Positions 12,285 to 23,782 are shown, numbered from the stretch's first letter. The stretch: 64,000 nt of DNA from Oryza sativa Japonica Group (GCF_034140825.1 NC_089046.1:28112001-28176000); one strand, 5' to 3'. Program-made: numbers and translations. The notes: generated by a model not told the origin, from the letters alone.

Positions 12285-13000
12285 TGTCGACTTTTGATGT
12301 CGCGATTCCGGTATTTGCATAGTATGGGGATCGTTGGTACTAGGATATATGCGAGACTGAGGTAAAAGAGATGGAGACAAGGATTTTTATACAGGTTCAG
12401 GCCCCTGAATTGTCAGGTAATAACCCTACATCCTGTTGGCCGAAGCCGGTCGTTGCTCTTATTCATCATAATCACACCAGTACAATATTTGGGGTAGCCT
12501 AGCTAACTGTTGTCGACATGACAATCTAAAGTTCTGACTCATAGTCGACAATAGGGTAGTCTTCCTCCTCGGGTCTGTGCCCGGCGAGATCAGATATAGC
12601 GCTTTCGTCTCTCCTGACAGTATCCGGAGACACCATAGGGGACTAGCCGTGCTTATCCCTGAAGTCGATATCCGGCATCTTCTTGACGTATATTGGCTTG
12701 TATGTTGATCTTCTATCTCGACCTATTGTTCCGTGTATGTTGATTGTGGGTGTCCTTTTCCTCATAGGGGGTCTTGTATTTATACCCATAGATGTCCCCT
12801 TGTCCAAGTAGAACTAGGGAAACTAATATGGATACAATCCGAGTAGTCCTTGTCGTTTCTATGTAGAACTCTATTCATCCTTCCTTATGCGGAACTCCTC
12901 CTATATCCGAAGGTTGTTTCCGTATAAGACATGATATGTGGTGGGTCCTGCCGAGATTTAGTCGACTACTATTAGGTATGTGGTATTCATAACCCTGACA
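12285..13000 (-). mobile_element. solo LTR (retrotransposon fossil)
   Basis: A 716-bp sequence that reads TG...CA on both strands and is bounded by a perfect 5-bp direct repeat, CTGCT, at 12280-12284 and 13001-13005. A TATA-like tataaatac on the minus strand near 12780 suggests the LTR points left. No internal region or second LTR is present, so it is a solo LTR left by recombination. The family was not identified. Confidence 0.8.
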
Positions 13001-13117
13001 CTGCTAATAGTACATGTTGAGAGGTGGGTTTGACCAGTTCTGCTTCAATTCGCGTGAACTCATCCAATCTGCATGCCGGTTTTTGCATCTTTTGTATGGA
13101 GATGCAAATATAAACTG

Positions 13118-13363
13118 TGGTGGTGTTTGAATCTCATGAAGATTAAGATTAAGTGTTTTACGCAAAACGAGGTAGTAATAACGTGTGATTAATTGAGTTT
13201 TAATTATTACAAACTTAAAAAATGGATTAATCTAATATTTTAGAACAACTTTCATATAGAAAATTTTCGCACGAAATGCACCGTTTAGCACTTTGAAAAG
13301 CGTGCTACTTTAATCCAAAATTTCATCCACTCTTCACTCTTTTAAGTGGATTCAAACGGGGCC
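13118..13363. mobile_element. putative MITE, about 245 bp
   Basis: Left end ggtggtgtttgaatctc and right end gattcaaacggggcc form imperfect inverted repeats around AT-rich non-coding sequence. The superfamily is unresolved. Confidence 0.45.
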
Positions 13364-13371
13364 ATGTATCT

Positions 13372-13690
13372 AGGCTGTTTGGATTAGGGACTAAAATTTT
13401 AGTTCCTGTCAGATCGGATATTTGAATACTAATTAAAAGTATTAAATATAGACTAATGATAAAGCCATTCTAAAACCTTAGATTAATTTGCAAGACGAAT
13501 CTACTGAGCATAATTAATTTATAATTAGCATATGTGATAATATGGAAAACATGTGCTAATTATAGATTAATTAGGCTAAAAAAATATCTCGTGAGTTATT
13601 TATACAATTAACTTTATTATTAATCTATATTTAATATTTATAATTAATGTTTAAACATCCGATATTACAGGAACATTCAGACTAATAATA
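13372..13690. mobile_element. putative MITE, about 320 bp
   Basis: AT-rich repeat starting near ggctgtttggattagggac and ending near caggaacattcagactaat. The interior contains the palindromic aattatagattaattaggct-type sequence common in grass MITEs. It lies immediately before the MFS transporter promoter. Ends are approximate. Confidence 0.4.
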
Positions 13691-13837
13691 CTCCATGCTC
13701 CCTCCGTCCTACCTCTTGGTTCAACGAATCTGTACACGATACGATACATTCGGACGGTGAGGGAGGCGAGTGGAGTGCGTGTCGACGTGTCCTACTCATC
13801 CACGCCACGTAACCAATTCCATCTCCGGCCGCCGCCG

Positions 13838-16800
13838 ATGGCCTCGCGCTCCCGGTGGTCGGCGCTGGCGGCGAGCGCGCTCATCCAGTGCTTCGCGGGG
13901 AGCTCCTACTGCTTCGCCGTCTACTCCCCGGCGCTCAAGGCCTCCCAGTCCTACGACCAGTCCGCCCTCGACAAGGTCGCCTTCTTCAAGGACGTCGGCG
14001 CCAACGCCGGCATCCTCTCCGGCCTCCTCGCCGCATGGGCCCCCGCCGGCCGCCGCCGCCCCTGGCTCGTCCTCCTCGCCGGCGCCGCCCTCTGCGCCGT
14101 CGGCTACCTCCCCATCTGGCTCGCCGTCACGGGGGTCGCCCCGGCGCCGCTCCCTCTCCTCTGCCTCTACATGCTGCTCGCCGCGCAGGCGCAGACCTTC
14201 CTCAACACCGCCGATGTCGTCACCGCCGTCGAGAATTTCCCCGATCGACGAGGCACCGTCATCGGCATCATGAAGGTCAATTATCCATTCCCCTAATCCA
14301 TCCTCTCTCTCTCTCTCTCTCCAGATACAACCTCTCTCATCATTTCTTTAATTAATTCGGTTCTTTCTAATTAGGCTTATAATAAAAAGGATCAAAATAA
14401 ATGAATAGTACTCCAGTAGGCAAAAGCCAAAAGCATACAGATTATTATTGAACAGGCTGCTACCAGCCTACCAACAACCAACCCAACTGTGGCTCTTCCT
14501 TGTGAGATACTATTACTCTGTCCTCTTCTCGAACACTCACTTGTTTAAGATGGGTCCCTATGAATTTCGACTACATACATAGTACTGGATGTGTTGCTGC
14601 CTTGATGCCTCAAAGCAACAACCACATTTTTTTTATGTGTCCTGATCCTGGATGTTGTTGACTTTAATTTTGGAGCAGAGCAGAGCAAATAGAATATCAT
14701 ATGGGTAGATCACAGGAACTTATAGTGAAAAAGGAGTGCTCCAGTTTTTATTATCATGATGAACAGCACACCAGATATAAGGAGGGAAAAGAAAGAAGAG
14801 AACATCAAAGACTGAAAAAAAAACATGTATTGTCCACTGTGTTAATTGAATCTTGTGTGTTTTGTTCTTTCTAGATGACATTCCAGAGTATTGTACATCA
14901 AGATAATAAGCTCTACCGTCTTCAAAGAAAAACAAAATCTTTACCTTTTCATCCCAAATAATTTCCCTTCCTTCTTACCAGTTGGTTAGCAAAGCATGCG
15001 GGTAAATTTCAAGGAACTTTGACTCATTGTTGTGGGGGGTGTCCCAAATCCCTTTTATGGTAAGCCAAACTCTTGGAGTAGTACTTCCTTCACATAGCTC
15101 AGTGGTGTACTAGGCCCCAAAATTTCAGGTTCTGGAGTCTGGAGTCTGCACCAGGATAAATTAACTCCATGAATGAGTAATCGCAAGCTTTAACGGTTTA
15201 CTCCATTTACGTGAGGATTACCAGTTTAATCTGTAAATTAAGGAGTTTGTGGGATATAGGAAATTTGTGTACTGTGCTCAGAAATTATTGCTTCCAAAAA
15301 GACAGCATGACTGATGTTAGAGTGCTACAAACGTGTAGGTAACTACTCCTATTTCAGAAGAACGACATCTGGTCCCTGCTGAGCCATCAGTTGCAATCAT
15401 CCCATGCCTGTCTTTTTGTTGGATTCATCCTTTTCAATATTTCATGATTCATTGACATGCTTCCTGTGGCTAGTAAGCTTGATTTACCTCCTGTCACTAA
15501 TTTCCCAAATATTAATTAATGGAAACGTCTGAATAAAGCTTGTTTGCATCATATATCTTTTGGTATTGCCTTGAGGTTTTATCTAATTTTATCGCGGAAT
15601 ACAATTATGTGAACTTCTGCACGTGCATTGCTCTATTAGCCTAACTTGCCTTTTATTTGCTTGAGAACATGGAAATCTGAAGTCTCATTTATTTGTGTAT
15701 AATATTTTAAACCTGAATCCCTGTACAGAAAATGATTTAGGCCTGAAACTCATTTTATGCTATAAGCACCATGTTCTGTTCTGTTGCACAAGTGTAGGGA
15801 GATCTTAAATTCATTTTTTTTCTGTACTTTTCAAACAGGGCTTTCTGGGATTAAGTGGAGCAATACTGGTCCAAGTATACCGCACCATCCACATTGCTCC
15901 CAGCACTTTCATACTGATGTTGGCGATATTGCCCACTGCCATCACCCTGCTGCTTATGTATTTTGTCGATGTCCACCGTTCTGATCATCAACGGTACAAC
16001 AAGAAGTTCATGGATGCTTTCTCCCTCATTGCCATTACTGTTGCTGGTTATCTAATGATCATCATAATCTGTGACCAAGTATTGAAGATAATAAGTTCAG
16101 CTGTGCAGACTGTTTGCTTTGTGATACTCCTACTGTTGGTCCTGTCTCCAGTGGCTATTGCTGTGAAGGCCCAGAAGACAGAATCAATGAAGCAAGAAGA
16201 AGAAACCAGGGATCAAGCTGAAAGAATCGGACTACTCCAAGAGCAAATTAGTACAAATGCCAGCTCCAGTAGCGATGAGCGATGTCAAGAACTGTCGACA
16301 GGCAAAGAAAACATGAATCTGGTGCAGGCAATGTGCAAGCTGAACTTCTGGCTGCTGTTCCTAGCAATGTCCTGTGGGATGGGATCAGGGCTTGCAACGG
16401 TGAACAACATCAGCCAGATCGGCGGCTCCCTCGGGTACTCGACCAAGGAGACGAGCACACTGGTGTCACTCTGGAGCATCTGGAACTTCTCAGGGAGGTT
16501 TGGTGCCGGCTACATATCCGACCACTTCCTCCGTTCGCGGGGAGTCGGTCGCCCTTTCTTCATCGGCGTCACGCTCCTGGTCATGAGCTTGGGCCACGCC
16601 ATCATCGCCTCCGGCATCCTGGCGTCGCTCTACGTCGGGTCGGTGCTCGTCGGTCTTTGCTATGGGTGTCAGTGGGCACTGATGCCGAGCATCACGTCGG
16701 AGATATTCGGGCTGAACCATTTCGGCACCATCTTCAACGTGGTGGCGGTGGCGAGCCCCGTGGGATCTTACATCCTCTCGGTGAGGGTGGTGGGTTACAT

Positions 16801-16981
16801 CTACGACATGGAGTCGCCGCCGGGAGCTCGTGCCTGCTCCGGTAACCATTGCTTCGTTTTGTCGTTCGTCATCATGGCGTGTGTCTGCGTGGTTGGCTCT
16901 GCTGTCGCCTTCATGCTCTTCGTCAGGACGAGGAGGTTTTATAAACGGGTTGTGTACGCCAGGTTGCAATCTTTTCTATAG
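13838..16981 (+). CDS. nodulin-like major facilitator superfamily transporter (NFD4-type), 2 exons
   Basis: Membrane transporter of the Nodulin-like/MFS family. Exon 1 is 13838-14275 and exon 2 is 15839-16981, giving 526 aa with GT-AG splicing in phase 0. The N-terminal half opens with SRWSALAASALIQCFAGSSY, then AVYSPALKASQSYDQSALD and NAGILSGLLAAW, all typical of the Nodulin-like domain. The second half has long hydrophobic segments, a charged cytosolic loop around the residues EEETRDQAERIGLL, and then NFWLLFLAMSCGMGSGLATV and SRFGAG-like WNFSGRFGAGYISD. About 12 membrane spans are visible. The frame is open upstream to 13757, but the ATG at 13838 matches the family N-terminus. Substrate is unknown; relatives are reported as monocarboxylate or metal-related carriers, and this gene shows nothing decisive. 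Confidence 0.9.
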
Positions 16982-17595
16982 AGAGAGAAACGAACCGATT
17001 CTTTTCTAGCAAATGCTTACCTATCTTTTACAAGCAACAGGATTTGATCTGTACCTGTACGTCAGAGAATGGTAGAAAGCAGAGGCACACTACTTTCTGC
17101 TGCCATTTTTTTCTTGTTGAAAAGACATCATTGGACTGGTCACTGGTGTTATATACTACTAGTACTTGTATGTATGCGTAGAAGTAAAAGGAAAATAAAA
17201 CAATGTACAGGGAAGAAGCTACAGAAAACAAACAGCATTTGCTTCGTCAGAAAATTATAGCAGAGCTGACTTAACACAAAGAAATCAGTTCGTGCAACCA
17301 GCTGGCTGGGGTAATTTTTTCAAGGGAATAGGCTTGGAGAGCTCTGCCTTTTATGCTGATTCAGAAAGTAGAGAATAGTTCAGTTCTAAGCACATGAAAG
17401 CTACATTGTTACAGAGTGGATTTGTCAGCTGACAACTGTATATACCAGCTGCTTTGCCCCTCGCCGGATGCGGTACAGGAGGAAAAGGCCCAGGCCACAG
17501 CGAGAGAAAAGGCCCAGCTACAAGTATGCAGGTCCAAAATGGGCTCTGTAATATGGGCCAAGGCCGGGAAAGTGAATTCATCTAAATAGTCATGT
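16982..17595. other. 3' flank of the MFS gene, no gene seen
   Basis: About 600 bp of AT-rich sequence followed by a stretch with GGCCCA-like words (17480-17570). Short ORFs on either strand have no recognisable family. No gene is called. Confidence 0.4.
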
Positions 17596-17915
17596 CACCT
17601 AAATAGTCATCAAAAAATATGAAAAAAATTGGCAACATAGATTAATATGAAATATATCTCTTCACAAATATGCAAGTTTTAATTCAACTTCTACAAGTTG
17701 TAACAAAAATAACAAATATAGTTGCGAATGCGTGATAACTATTTTCAGTTTAATTTGTTATTTTTGTTGCAACTTATAGAAGTTGAATTTGGTCTTGCAT
17801 GTTTGTGGAGTGATATATTTCATATTAATCTATGTTGTCAATTTTTTCTAAATTTTTTGATAACCATTTAGATGACATGCAAACAACGAGAGGATGTCCC
17901 CTTGAGGGATGAAAA
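17596..17915. repeat. fold-back element, copy 1
   Basis: Long imperfect palindrome. The left arm (aacttctacaagttgtaac, ataacaaat) is matched in inverse on the right, and the ends contain tttagatgacatgcaaac and ggatgtccccttgaggg. Related copies lie at 21365-21712, 30430-30700 and 30975-31290, with partial ends near 57300 and 60640-60867. There is no coding capacity. The transcript would form a hairpin. Confidence 0.65.
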
Positions 17916-18056
17916 TTCACATCTGCCAAGGCCCTGTAATAGAGCTAGGCTATCTGGGGAGGCCAAATCCGGCGACGGCGGCGGTGGGACTACTGATGTC
18001 TGGAACTACCGTCGACACCCAAATTTATAACACTACAGTAGAATTAACACAAATTT

Positions 18057-18523
18057 AGAGCCGAGCATTATGACGTCTCTAACCATCCATGTGAGATCAA
18101 AGTTGGATAAACAAGTGCAATATTTCAAGTGCCATCTTCAGATTTAACGGGCCGAAGGAGGATATTAACCCTGTTTGAGAGAGCTTCAGAATCAAAAGCT
18201 CCCCCAAACAATTCAGCTTTTGACCTAGATTCTGAAAAGCTGTAGTTGTAAAATACAAAAAAATAAACTAGAAGCCAGAAGCTGGAAAACCCAGCTTTTA
18301 TATATTCTCAGAAACTGGATACCAACCAACTGCTTCTTAGAATTTTAAGCTCCTCCAAATAGACCTTAAGGTATTTTTTTTAATTCCCAAGGGGGAGAGA
18401 GGCAAATTAGGAGCTGAACATTCTGATGTCTCTAACCACTCATGTCGGATAAGAGTCGGATAGACAATTGTAATATTTTAAGTGCCGCCTTCAAATTCAT
18501 CGGGCCGAAGGAGGACATTAAGA
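18057..18523. repeat. pair of diverged direct repeats, about 115 bp each
   Basis: The segment 18057-18171 (gagccgagcattatgacgtc ... ggccgaaggaggatattaa) is repeated at 18411-18523 with scattered changes. Both are followed by a sequence of the form ttaaggtatt...ttaatt. Between them lies a MITE-like insert at about 18172-18361. This looks like an old tandem duplication later interrupted. Confidence 0.55.
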
Positions 18524-18527
18524 TTAA

Positions 18528-18660
18528 GGTATTGTTCGTTTAATTTCTAAGAGGGATTGAGGAAAAACAATTCTATATCATAATAATTATGGAATAAATT
18601 ATCTTTAAATTATCCTCAATCCCCTTATTGCCGTATGGGAGGGATTAACCGAACAACACC
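18528..18660. mobile_element. Tourist-like MITE with TAA target duplication
   Basis: A 133-bp element whose ends GGTATTGTTCGTTTAAT and ATTAACCGAACAACACC are inverted repeats matching at 15 of 17 positions. It is flanked by TAA at 18525-18527 and 18661-18663. The 3-bp TAA target fits the PIF/Harbinger (Tourist) group. Confidence 0.75.
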
Positions 18661-19111
18661 TAACGAAAAATTTTCCACAGCTTTAACAAAAAAAAAGTAC
18701 TAACTTAATTGTGTGGTTGATTTAGAAACAATGATCAGAGCGGCGGCATTTACACTTGAAGGTGTATATGCCTTATGCCCTTATTATTACAAAGATGGGG
18801 AACCTTATTAATAGAAAGAAACTATGACAAAAATATATAAGGACTCAAACAATTAAGACATAGGAGAAGACTATATATTAGTGAAGTGCCATGTCATATG
18901 CATGAAGAAGACTGAAAACCACTCCTCGCTCTGTCCTGACATATATGGTCCCGTCGATCGTCCAGGACGAACAACTCCTCGTGCTGAAATAATATAAACA
19001 AACAAAATCGCAATCAGTCAAGACTTGTGCAGTAGGATCAGTAATAAACAACTTTCATTAGTGGAGTAGTATTTGTCACCTTAATTAATTACTAGCTAGC
19101 TTGTTAATAAA

Positions 19112-20701
19112 TTATATGGTGCCATTCGACTTGTTGTTGACTGTTTCATCCACCTTCGTCCCTGCAGCTTCGTCATCCTTCTCTTTCTCTTTCGCCGCTT
19201 TGGCCTTCGCCGCCTCTTCTTCCTCCTTCGCCTTGGCCGCCGCCGCCTCTTCTTCCTCTTTCGCCTTGGCCGCCTCCGCCGCCTCCACCTTGGCCTTGTT
19301 CAACGCCTCGATCAGACCTGCCAGGCACGCGTCGGGGTCCCTCTTCTTCCCCTTGGACGCCTTGGGCATCAGGTTCTCCGCCACGTCCGCCGGCGACATG
19401 TCGATCTCCTCCAGCAGCCGCCGTATCTCGACGAACATCTCGTGCTGCTCCACGCCCAGGTAGTTCTTGGCCAGCACCTTGAACGCCTCGAACCGGCAGT
19501 AGGACATCTCGATGTGCACGTCCATCCTGCCTCGCCGGATCAGCGCCGGGTCCAGCTTCTCCTTGTGGTTGGTCGTGAAGATGATGATCCTCTCGCCGCC
19601 GCACGCCGACCACAGCCCGTCGATGAAGTTGAGCAGGCCGGAGAGCGTGACCTTGGATGCTTCATCCTTTTCCTGCTCGGTGGGGAGCTTGGGCTTGTCG
19701 TCGTCGTCTTCGTCAGAGGATTTCTTCTTCTTCTTGTCGTTGCTGCGCTTGGCGGTGAGGTCGACGGAGCAGTCGATGTCCTCGATGACGATGATGGACT
19801 TGCCGGTGGTCTCGATGTAGAGCTTGCGGAGGTCGGTGTTGGTCTTGACGGCCGTGAGCTCGAGGTCGTAGACGTCGTAGTCGAGGAAGTTGGCCATGGC
19901 GGCGATCATGGTGGACTTGCCGGTGCCGGGGGGGCCGTGCAGGAGGTAGCCGCGCTTCCAGGCCTTGCCGACTTTGGCGTAGTAGTCCTTGCTGTCGCGG
20001 AAGGCGGTGAGGTCGTCGAGGATGGCGTCCTTGTCGGCGGGCTCCATGGCGAGGGTGTCAAAGGTGGCCGGGTGCTCGAAGGGGACGTGGCTCCAGACGC
20101 TCTTGCGGCTGTAGTAGGAGGTGGAGGCTCCGGGGGCGTTGTTGGTGAAGAGGCGGCGCTGGCGGTTGCGGATGGTGACGGCGCGGCCCTCGGCGAGGAC
20201 GTGGGGGAGGTAGGCGTCGAGGACGAGGTCGCGGTGGCGGCGGTGGAAGACGAGGCGGTAGAAGCGGGCGTCGTCGTCGCGGGGGTAGAAGCTGATGACG
20301 TTGGTCCGGGGAGGCTTCTTGGAGGGGTACCACCAGATGGTGGCGCCGCGGAAGGAGTCGGTCACCTCCTGGTGGTCGTCCACCGTGATCTGCACCGTCC
20401 TGGCGTCCTTGCCCAGGTCCGCCCTCAGCTTGCGCGCTCGCCGGGCGCAGGCGTGGCTCAGGTAAGCCTCCACGGCGAGGAAGAAGTCGCTGCGGCGGAA
20501 GCGCTGGTGGCCGTACTCGGAGATGGTGACGTGGAGGTAGGGGCTGAGGTAGGAGGTGAGCTTGTCCACCATGGTGCTCAGCCACTGCCGGAGCCCCGCG
20601 GGGACGTGGTTGTTGACGACGGGCCAGAAGAGGAGGACGCTCACCAACGCCGACCACAACGTCGACACCGATCCCAGATTCTCCATCATGCCCATGGCCA
20701 T
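19112..20701 (-). CDS. BCS1/OM66-like AAA-ATPase, intronless
   Basis: A complete 529-aa member of the plant AAA-ATPase family related to Arabidopsis OM66/HSR4 and to BCS1. Residues about 10-30 form a hydrophobic membrane anchor. The AAA-associated N-terminal domain follows to about 215. Walker A is GPPGTGKS at about 256-263, Walker B IIVIEDIDCS at about 303-312, sensor 1 TTNH at about 376-379 and the arginine finger region RRGRMD at about 389-394. A Lys/Asp-rich linker (about 318-350) separates Walker B from VTLSGLLNFIDGLW, as usual in this family. The tail from about 465 is a charged AKAKEEEE-type coiled coil, longer than in the paralogue at 28.9-30.3 kb. All key catalytic residues are present, so the protein should be active. 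Relatives are membrane-bound (mitochondrial outer membrane or ER) and stress or pathogen induced. Confidence 0.93.
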   Translation of the reverse strand: MAMGMMENLGSVSTLWSALVSVLLFWPVVNNHVPAGLRQWLSTMVDKLTSYLSPYLHVTISEYGHQRFRRSDFFLAVEAYLSHACARRARKLRADLGKDARTVQITVDDHQEVTDSFRGATIWWYPSKKPPRTNVISFYPRDDDARFYRLVFHRRHRDLVLDAYLPHVLAEGRAVTIRNRQRRLFTNNAPGASTSYYSRKSVWSHVPFEHPATFDTLAMEPADKDAILDDLTAFRDSKDYYAKVGKAWKRGYLLHGPPGTGKSTMIAAMANFLDYDVYDLELTAVKTNTDLRKLYIETTGKSIIVIEDIDCSVDLTAKRSNDKKKKKSSDEDDDDKPKLPTEQEKDEASKVTLSGLLNFIDGLWSACGGERIIIFTTNHKEKLDPALIRRGRMDVHIEMSYCRFEAFKVLAKNYLGVEQHEMFVEIRRLLEEIDMSPADVAENLMPKASKGKKRDPDACLAGLIEALNKAKVEAAEAAKAKEEEEAAAAKAKEEEEAAKAKAAKEKEKDDEAAGTKVDETVNNKSNGTI

Positions 20702-20782
20702 TTGGCGCCGCCGCCACCGCTATAAAAAGAGATGGGCAAGTGTTGGAAACCAGTGCCTGCAGCTCCTGTAGGTGATGGCCAG

Positions 20783-20790
20783 TATATATA
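20783..20790 (-). promoter_or_regulatory. probable TATA box of the first AAA-ATPase
   Basis: TATATATA lies 82 bp upstream of the ATG on the minus strand, a fitting position for a short 5' UTR. This rests on sequence and spacing alone. Confidence 0.45.
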
Positions 20791-20838
20791 GAGAGTGCGC
20801 TGGTATTAAAACATTTTCTATAGACAACTTAATATATG

Positions 20839-21080
20839 GTATTTCCTCCGTATTTTAATGTATAACACCGTTGACTTTTCGACTAACGTTTGACCATTCG
20901 TTTTATTAAAAAATTTTATGCAAATATGAAAATATTTATGTCATGCTTAAAGAACATTTAATGACAAATCAAGTCATAGTAAAATAAATGATAATTACAT
21001 AATTTTTTTTTGAATAAGATGAATGATCAAACGTTTGATAAAAAGTCAACGGTGTTATATATTAAAATATAGAAGTAGTA
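20839..21080. mobile_element. Stowaway-like MITE, copy 2 of the 240-bp family
   Basis: Ends atttcctccgtattttaatg and a matching inverted sequence at the right, with internal aacaccgttgacttttcgac and gataaaaagtcaacggtgtt as subterminal inverted repeats. It lies just upstream of the first AAA-ATPase promoter. Confidence 0.7.
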
Positions 21081-21364
21081 GTATACTACAAATCTATAAC
21101 CCGTTTTTCTCCTCTCTTCTTCACATAACTATAAATATTATATTTGACAAACTTATACAGTCCGCTTATTATAGCCTATTAAGTTTTTGATGAATATTCT
21201 TAGTAATTTCGCTGCTTGGTTGTGTCGTTGGTGAGGAGTACGTGACATATCGATGGACGGAGATCGAATTTGCAGTTGGTCGTAAATCATCAAGCGTTAT
21301 CTGCAGAGACCATCATATCGACCGTCAATAAAAACTACAAGTGGCAAGGAGGATGGATTCTAAT

Positions 21365-21712
21365 CTCTCGGGTGAACGTCCACCCGTTTCTTGCATGCCA
21401 TCTAAATAATTATGAAAAAATTTCAAGAAAATTCACAAGATAGGTTAATATATAATATATTACTTCACAAACATTCAAGTTCAAATTCGACTTCTACAAG
21501 TTGTAACAAAAATAACAAATCAAACTCTAACTAGTATACGTATATTCACAGTCAAATTTGTTATTTTTGTTACAACTTGTAGAATTTGAATTTGAACTTG
21601 TATGTTTGTGAAGTGATATATTACATATTAACCTATCATGTCATTTTTTTTGAAAATTTTTCATAACCATTTAGATGACATGCAAGAAACGGGTGGACGT
21701 CCACCCTGAGTG
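21365..21712. repeat. fold-back element, copy 2
   Basis: Ends ctcgggtgaacgtccaccc and gggtggacgtccaccctgag are inverted. The arms extend inwards for about 150 bp through atgccatctaaataattatg, aacaaatcaaa and counterparts. Same family as the element at 17596. Confidence 0.7.
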
Positions 21713-22645
21713 TTTAAAACTGTTTTCCAGTGGCAAGTGCTTTCCTCATGCGTCATCTGTCCATCCTTAAGTTGTGCCTGCTTCGTCAACCGCCCTTTAA
21801 TTTGGTCATGTTAATTTCGATCTTGTGCGATACCTTTTATACGTGTAAATATAATTAATGTACCTTTAGGTAGTTGTAACATAACGGTGTATTTAATGAA
21901 ACTTTTAGTTTTGGTTTAGAAAAAACTAAAATGCAACAGGTAGGCTTATCAATATGAAATGGATGGATGGAGTAAAAAAAGAGAGTAGATGTTCTGTATA
22001 GCTGCAGGACCACCAACCAATGAAAGGGGGGGGGGGATACCGAATACAAGCGGCGACTGGCGGCCAGTTGTTTTAAGTTTTATTTATAACAAGGTGATTT
22101 ATAATCAATCATCAATTAAAAAGAGAGCGAATGTGATTAATCAAACGACAGGAATTAGCTTAGGGCCCATCAATGGCTCTCCTGAAGAGTGGCCGATCGA
22201 CTGCGATCCTGATCTAGCCCTAAGCTGCGATCGGCATGGTGATGGGCGGACAATTAAGGAGGACGGCGACTGCATGCATGCGTGAAGCAGCTGGAGTACG
22301 ATTTATACTTGTATACGATACGACGAGGCAGCGACTGTGCATGGCCGAGGTGGCGGGATCTAGCAGGAGAGAGCTAGCGCGCGCGGGAGAAGATGCATAG
22401 GCGGCGCACGAGGCCGCTTAATTCCTGTGCGATCTCGATATATATATATATATGTATATGCTCGCCATCCGCATGCATCATCCTCGATCTCCTCCTACCC
22501 CGATCTTCATCTTGTTGTTGATGACGATGACGTACTATGACGACGACGATGTGTGTTTCCCCCATGTTGATGACGATCTTCTTCTTCTTCTGAATGCATC
22601 AACATTATAAGAGATCAAAACATAATGATAACACTACATTATAAT
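21713..22645. other. intergenic, no gene seen
   Basis: Contains a run of ten G near 22027 and a short TA microsatellite near 22440-22455. Small ORFs show no family resemblance. Nothing else is supported. Confidence 0.4.
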
Positions 22646-23248
22646 TAAGGATTAATTAGATCCATCCCATTAAAAATTTAGCGGTTTTAAAATATACCAT
22701 TACTATTTATATATTTGTATTGATGCCACTATTTGAAATCTTAGTGGTGTCACTGAGATATGTATTTTCCATGTATTAAAAAAAATACCCTCATCTTCTA
22801 CCTCTCTCTTTCCCATCTTCTACCCCTCTCTCTCTCCTCGCTGCGTCGCTCGCTCCGCCGCCATCCCATCCGCCATGCCGCTCATTCCGTCCCCGCCGCT
22901 CCTAATGCTGCTCGCGATGCCGCCGCTTACCACCGCTGCAGCTCGCTGCTGCCACCGCGTCGCTGCTGCTGCTGGCGCCGCCGCTATTCACCGCGCCGCC
23001 ACGTCACGGCTGCCACCGCCACTGACACGCCGTTGAGAAGGAAGAGAGGAGGAAGGAGAAAGAGGAAGAAAGAAGAAGAAGAGAAAAGGTGCAGTTTGGT
23101 ATAATTTTTCTAGAAATACATTCAAGGGTAAATAGTGGTATCTTTTGAATATGTGTGAAATTATAATGGCATATTTCCAAATACATGAATACTAGTGGCA
23201 CATTTTAAAACCGGTAAATTTTTAATGGCATATATCCAATTAACGCTA
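22646..23248. mobile_element. TIR element with GC-rich core, Pack-MULE-like candidate
   Basis: The left end (attaattagatcc...cattaaaaatttagcggtttt) is repeated in inverse at the right (aaaaccggtaaatttttaatggcatatatcc). Both arms continue for about 80-100 bp. Between them, 22830-23095 is strongly GC-rich and Arg/Ala-coding in one frame, unlike the AT-rich arms. Long terminal repeats around a GC-rich insert resemble non-autonomous Mutator-like elements that carry gene pieces. The target duplication could not be fixed. Confidence 0.45.
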
Positions 23249-23331
23249 TATATAATAATATTTAATAATGAGGTTCATTTGAAACCTGTTAGGACTAAAG
23301 AAGTTACTCCTTGATTCATCGTAATTACAAT

Positions 23332-23557
23332 ATACTCCCTCCATCCCTAAATATTTGACGCCATTGACTTTTTTAAACATGTTTGACCGTTCGTCTTATT
23401 CAAAAAATTTAAGTAATTATTAATTCTTTTCCTATCATGTGATTCTTTGTTAAATATACTTTTATATATACATATAGTTTTACATATTTCACAAAAAATT
23501 TTGAATAAGACGAATGATTAAACACGTTTAAAAAAATCAACGGCGTCAGGAGGGAGC
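23332..23557. mobile_element. Stowaway-like MITE, copy 3, right end shortened
   Basis: The left end tactccctccatccctaaat and interior match the other copies at 10012 and 49225. At the right, gtcaacggcgtca-type sequence runs directly into aggagggag, so about 15 bp of the terminal repeat are missing. Confidence 0.65.
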
Positions 23558-23773
23558 ATTACAGTTCGTATCAAAGATTATCAACCGTCTAGGCCGACGG
23601 CAACAACAAGTTGCTCCCTCACCTGTATTGTATGCTGAGTCTGAATCTGACACCTGGAAAATACAACTCTAAGTTTTTTCTTTGCAACCGGCCGGTTTTC
23701 TATATATATTGGACACAAATACGTTTGGCAGTACTATTCCAACTCCGCATGCAGTACTATCTCGGCCCATATG

Positions 23774-23782
23774 TATATATAG
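23774..23782 (+). promoter_or_regulatory. probable TATA box of the second AAA-ATPase
   Basis: TATATATAG lies about 47 bp upstream of the ATG at 23829. Confidence 0.4.

Noticed and set aside
13770-14355. Alternative-frame ORFs over MFS exon 1
   Set aside because: They are Pro/Ser/Arg-rich shadows; the frame from 13838 encodes the Nodulin-like domain.
14290-15838. Searched the MFS intron for a nested gene or transposon
   Set aside because: Only a CT microsatellite near 14302 and ordinary AT-rich intron sequence were seen.
19442-20725. 427-aa open frame antisense to the first AAA-ATPase
   Set aside because: It is a composition effect of a GC-rich coding region with strong third-position bias; its protein is Gly/Val/Glu/Asp-repetitive and matches no family. 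Similar antisense frames lie opposite the other two ATPases (28929-29384, 32789-33424).
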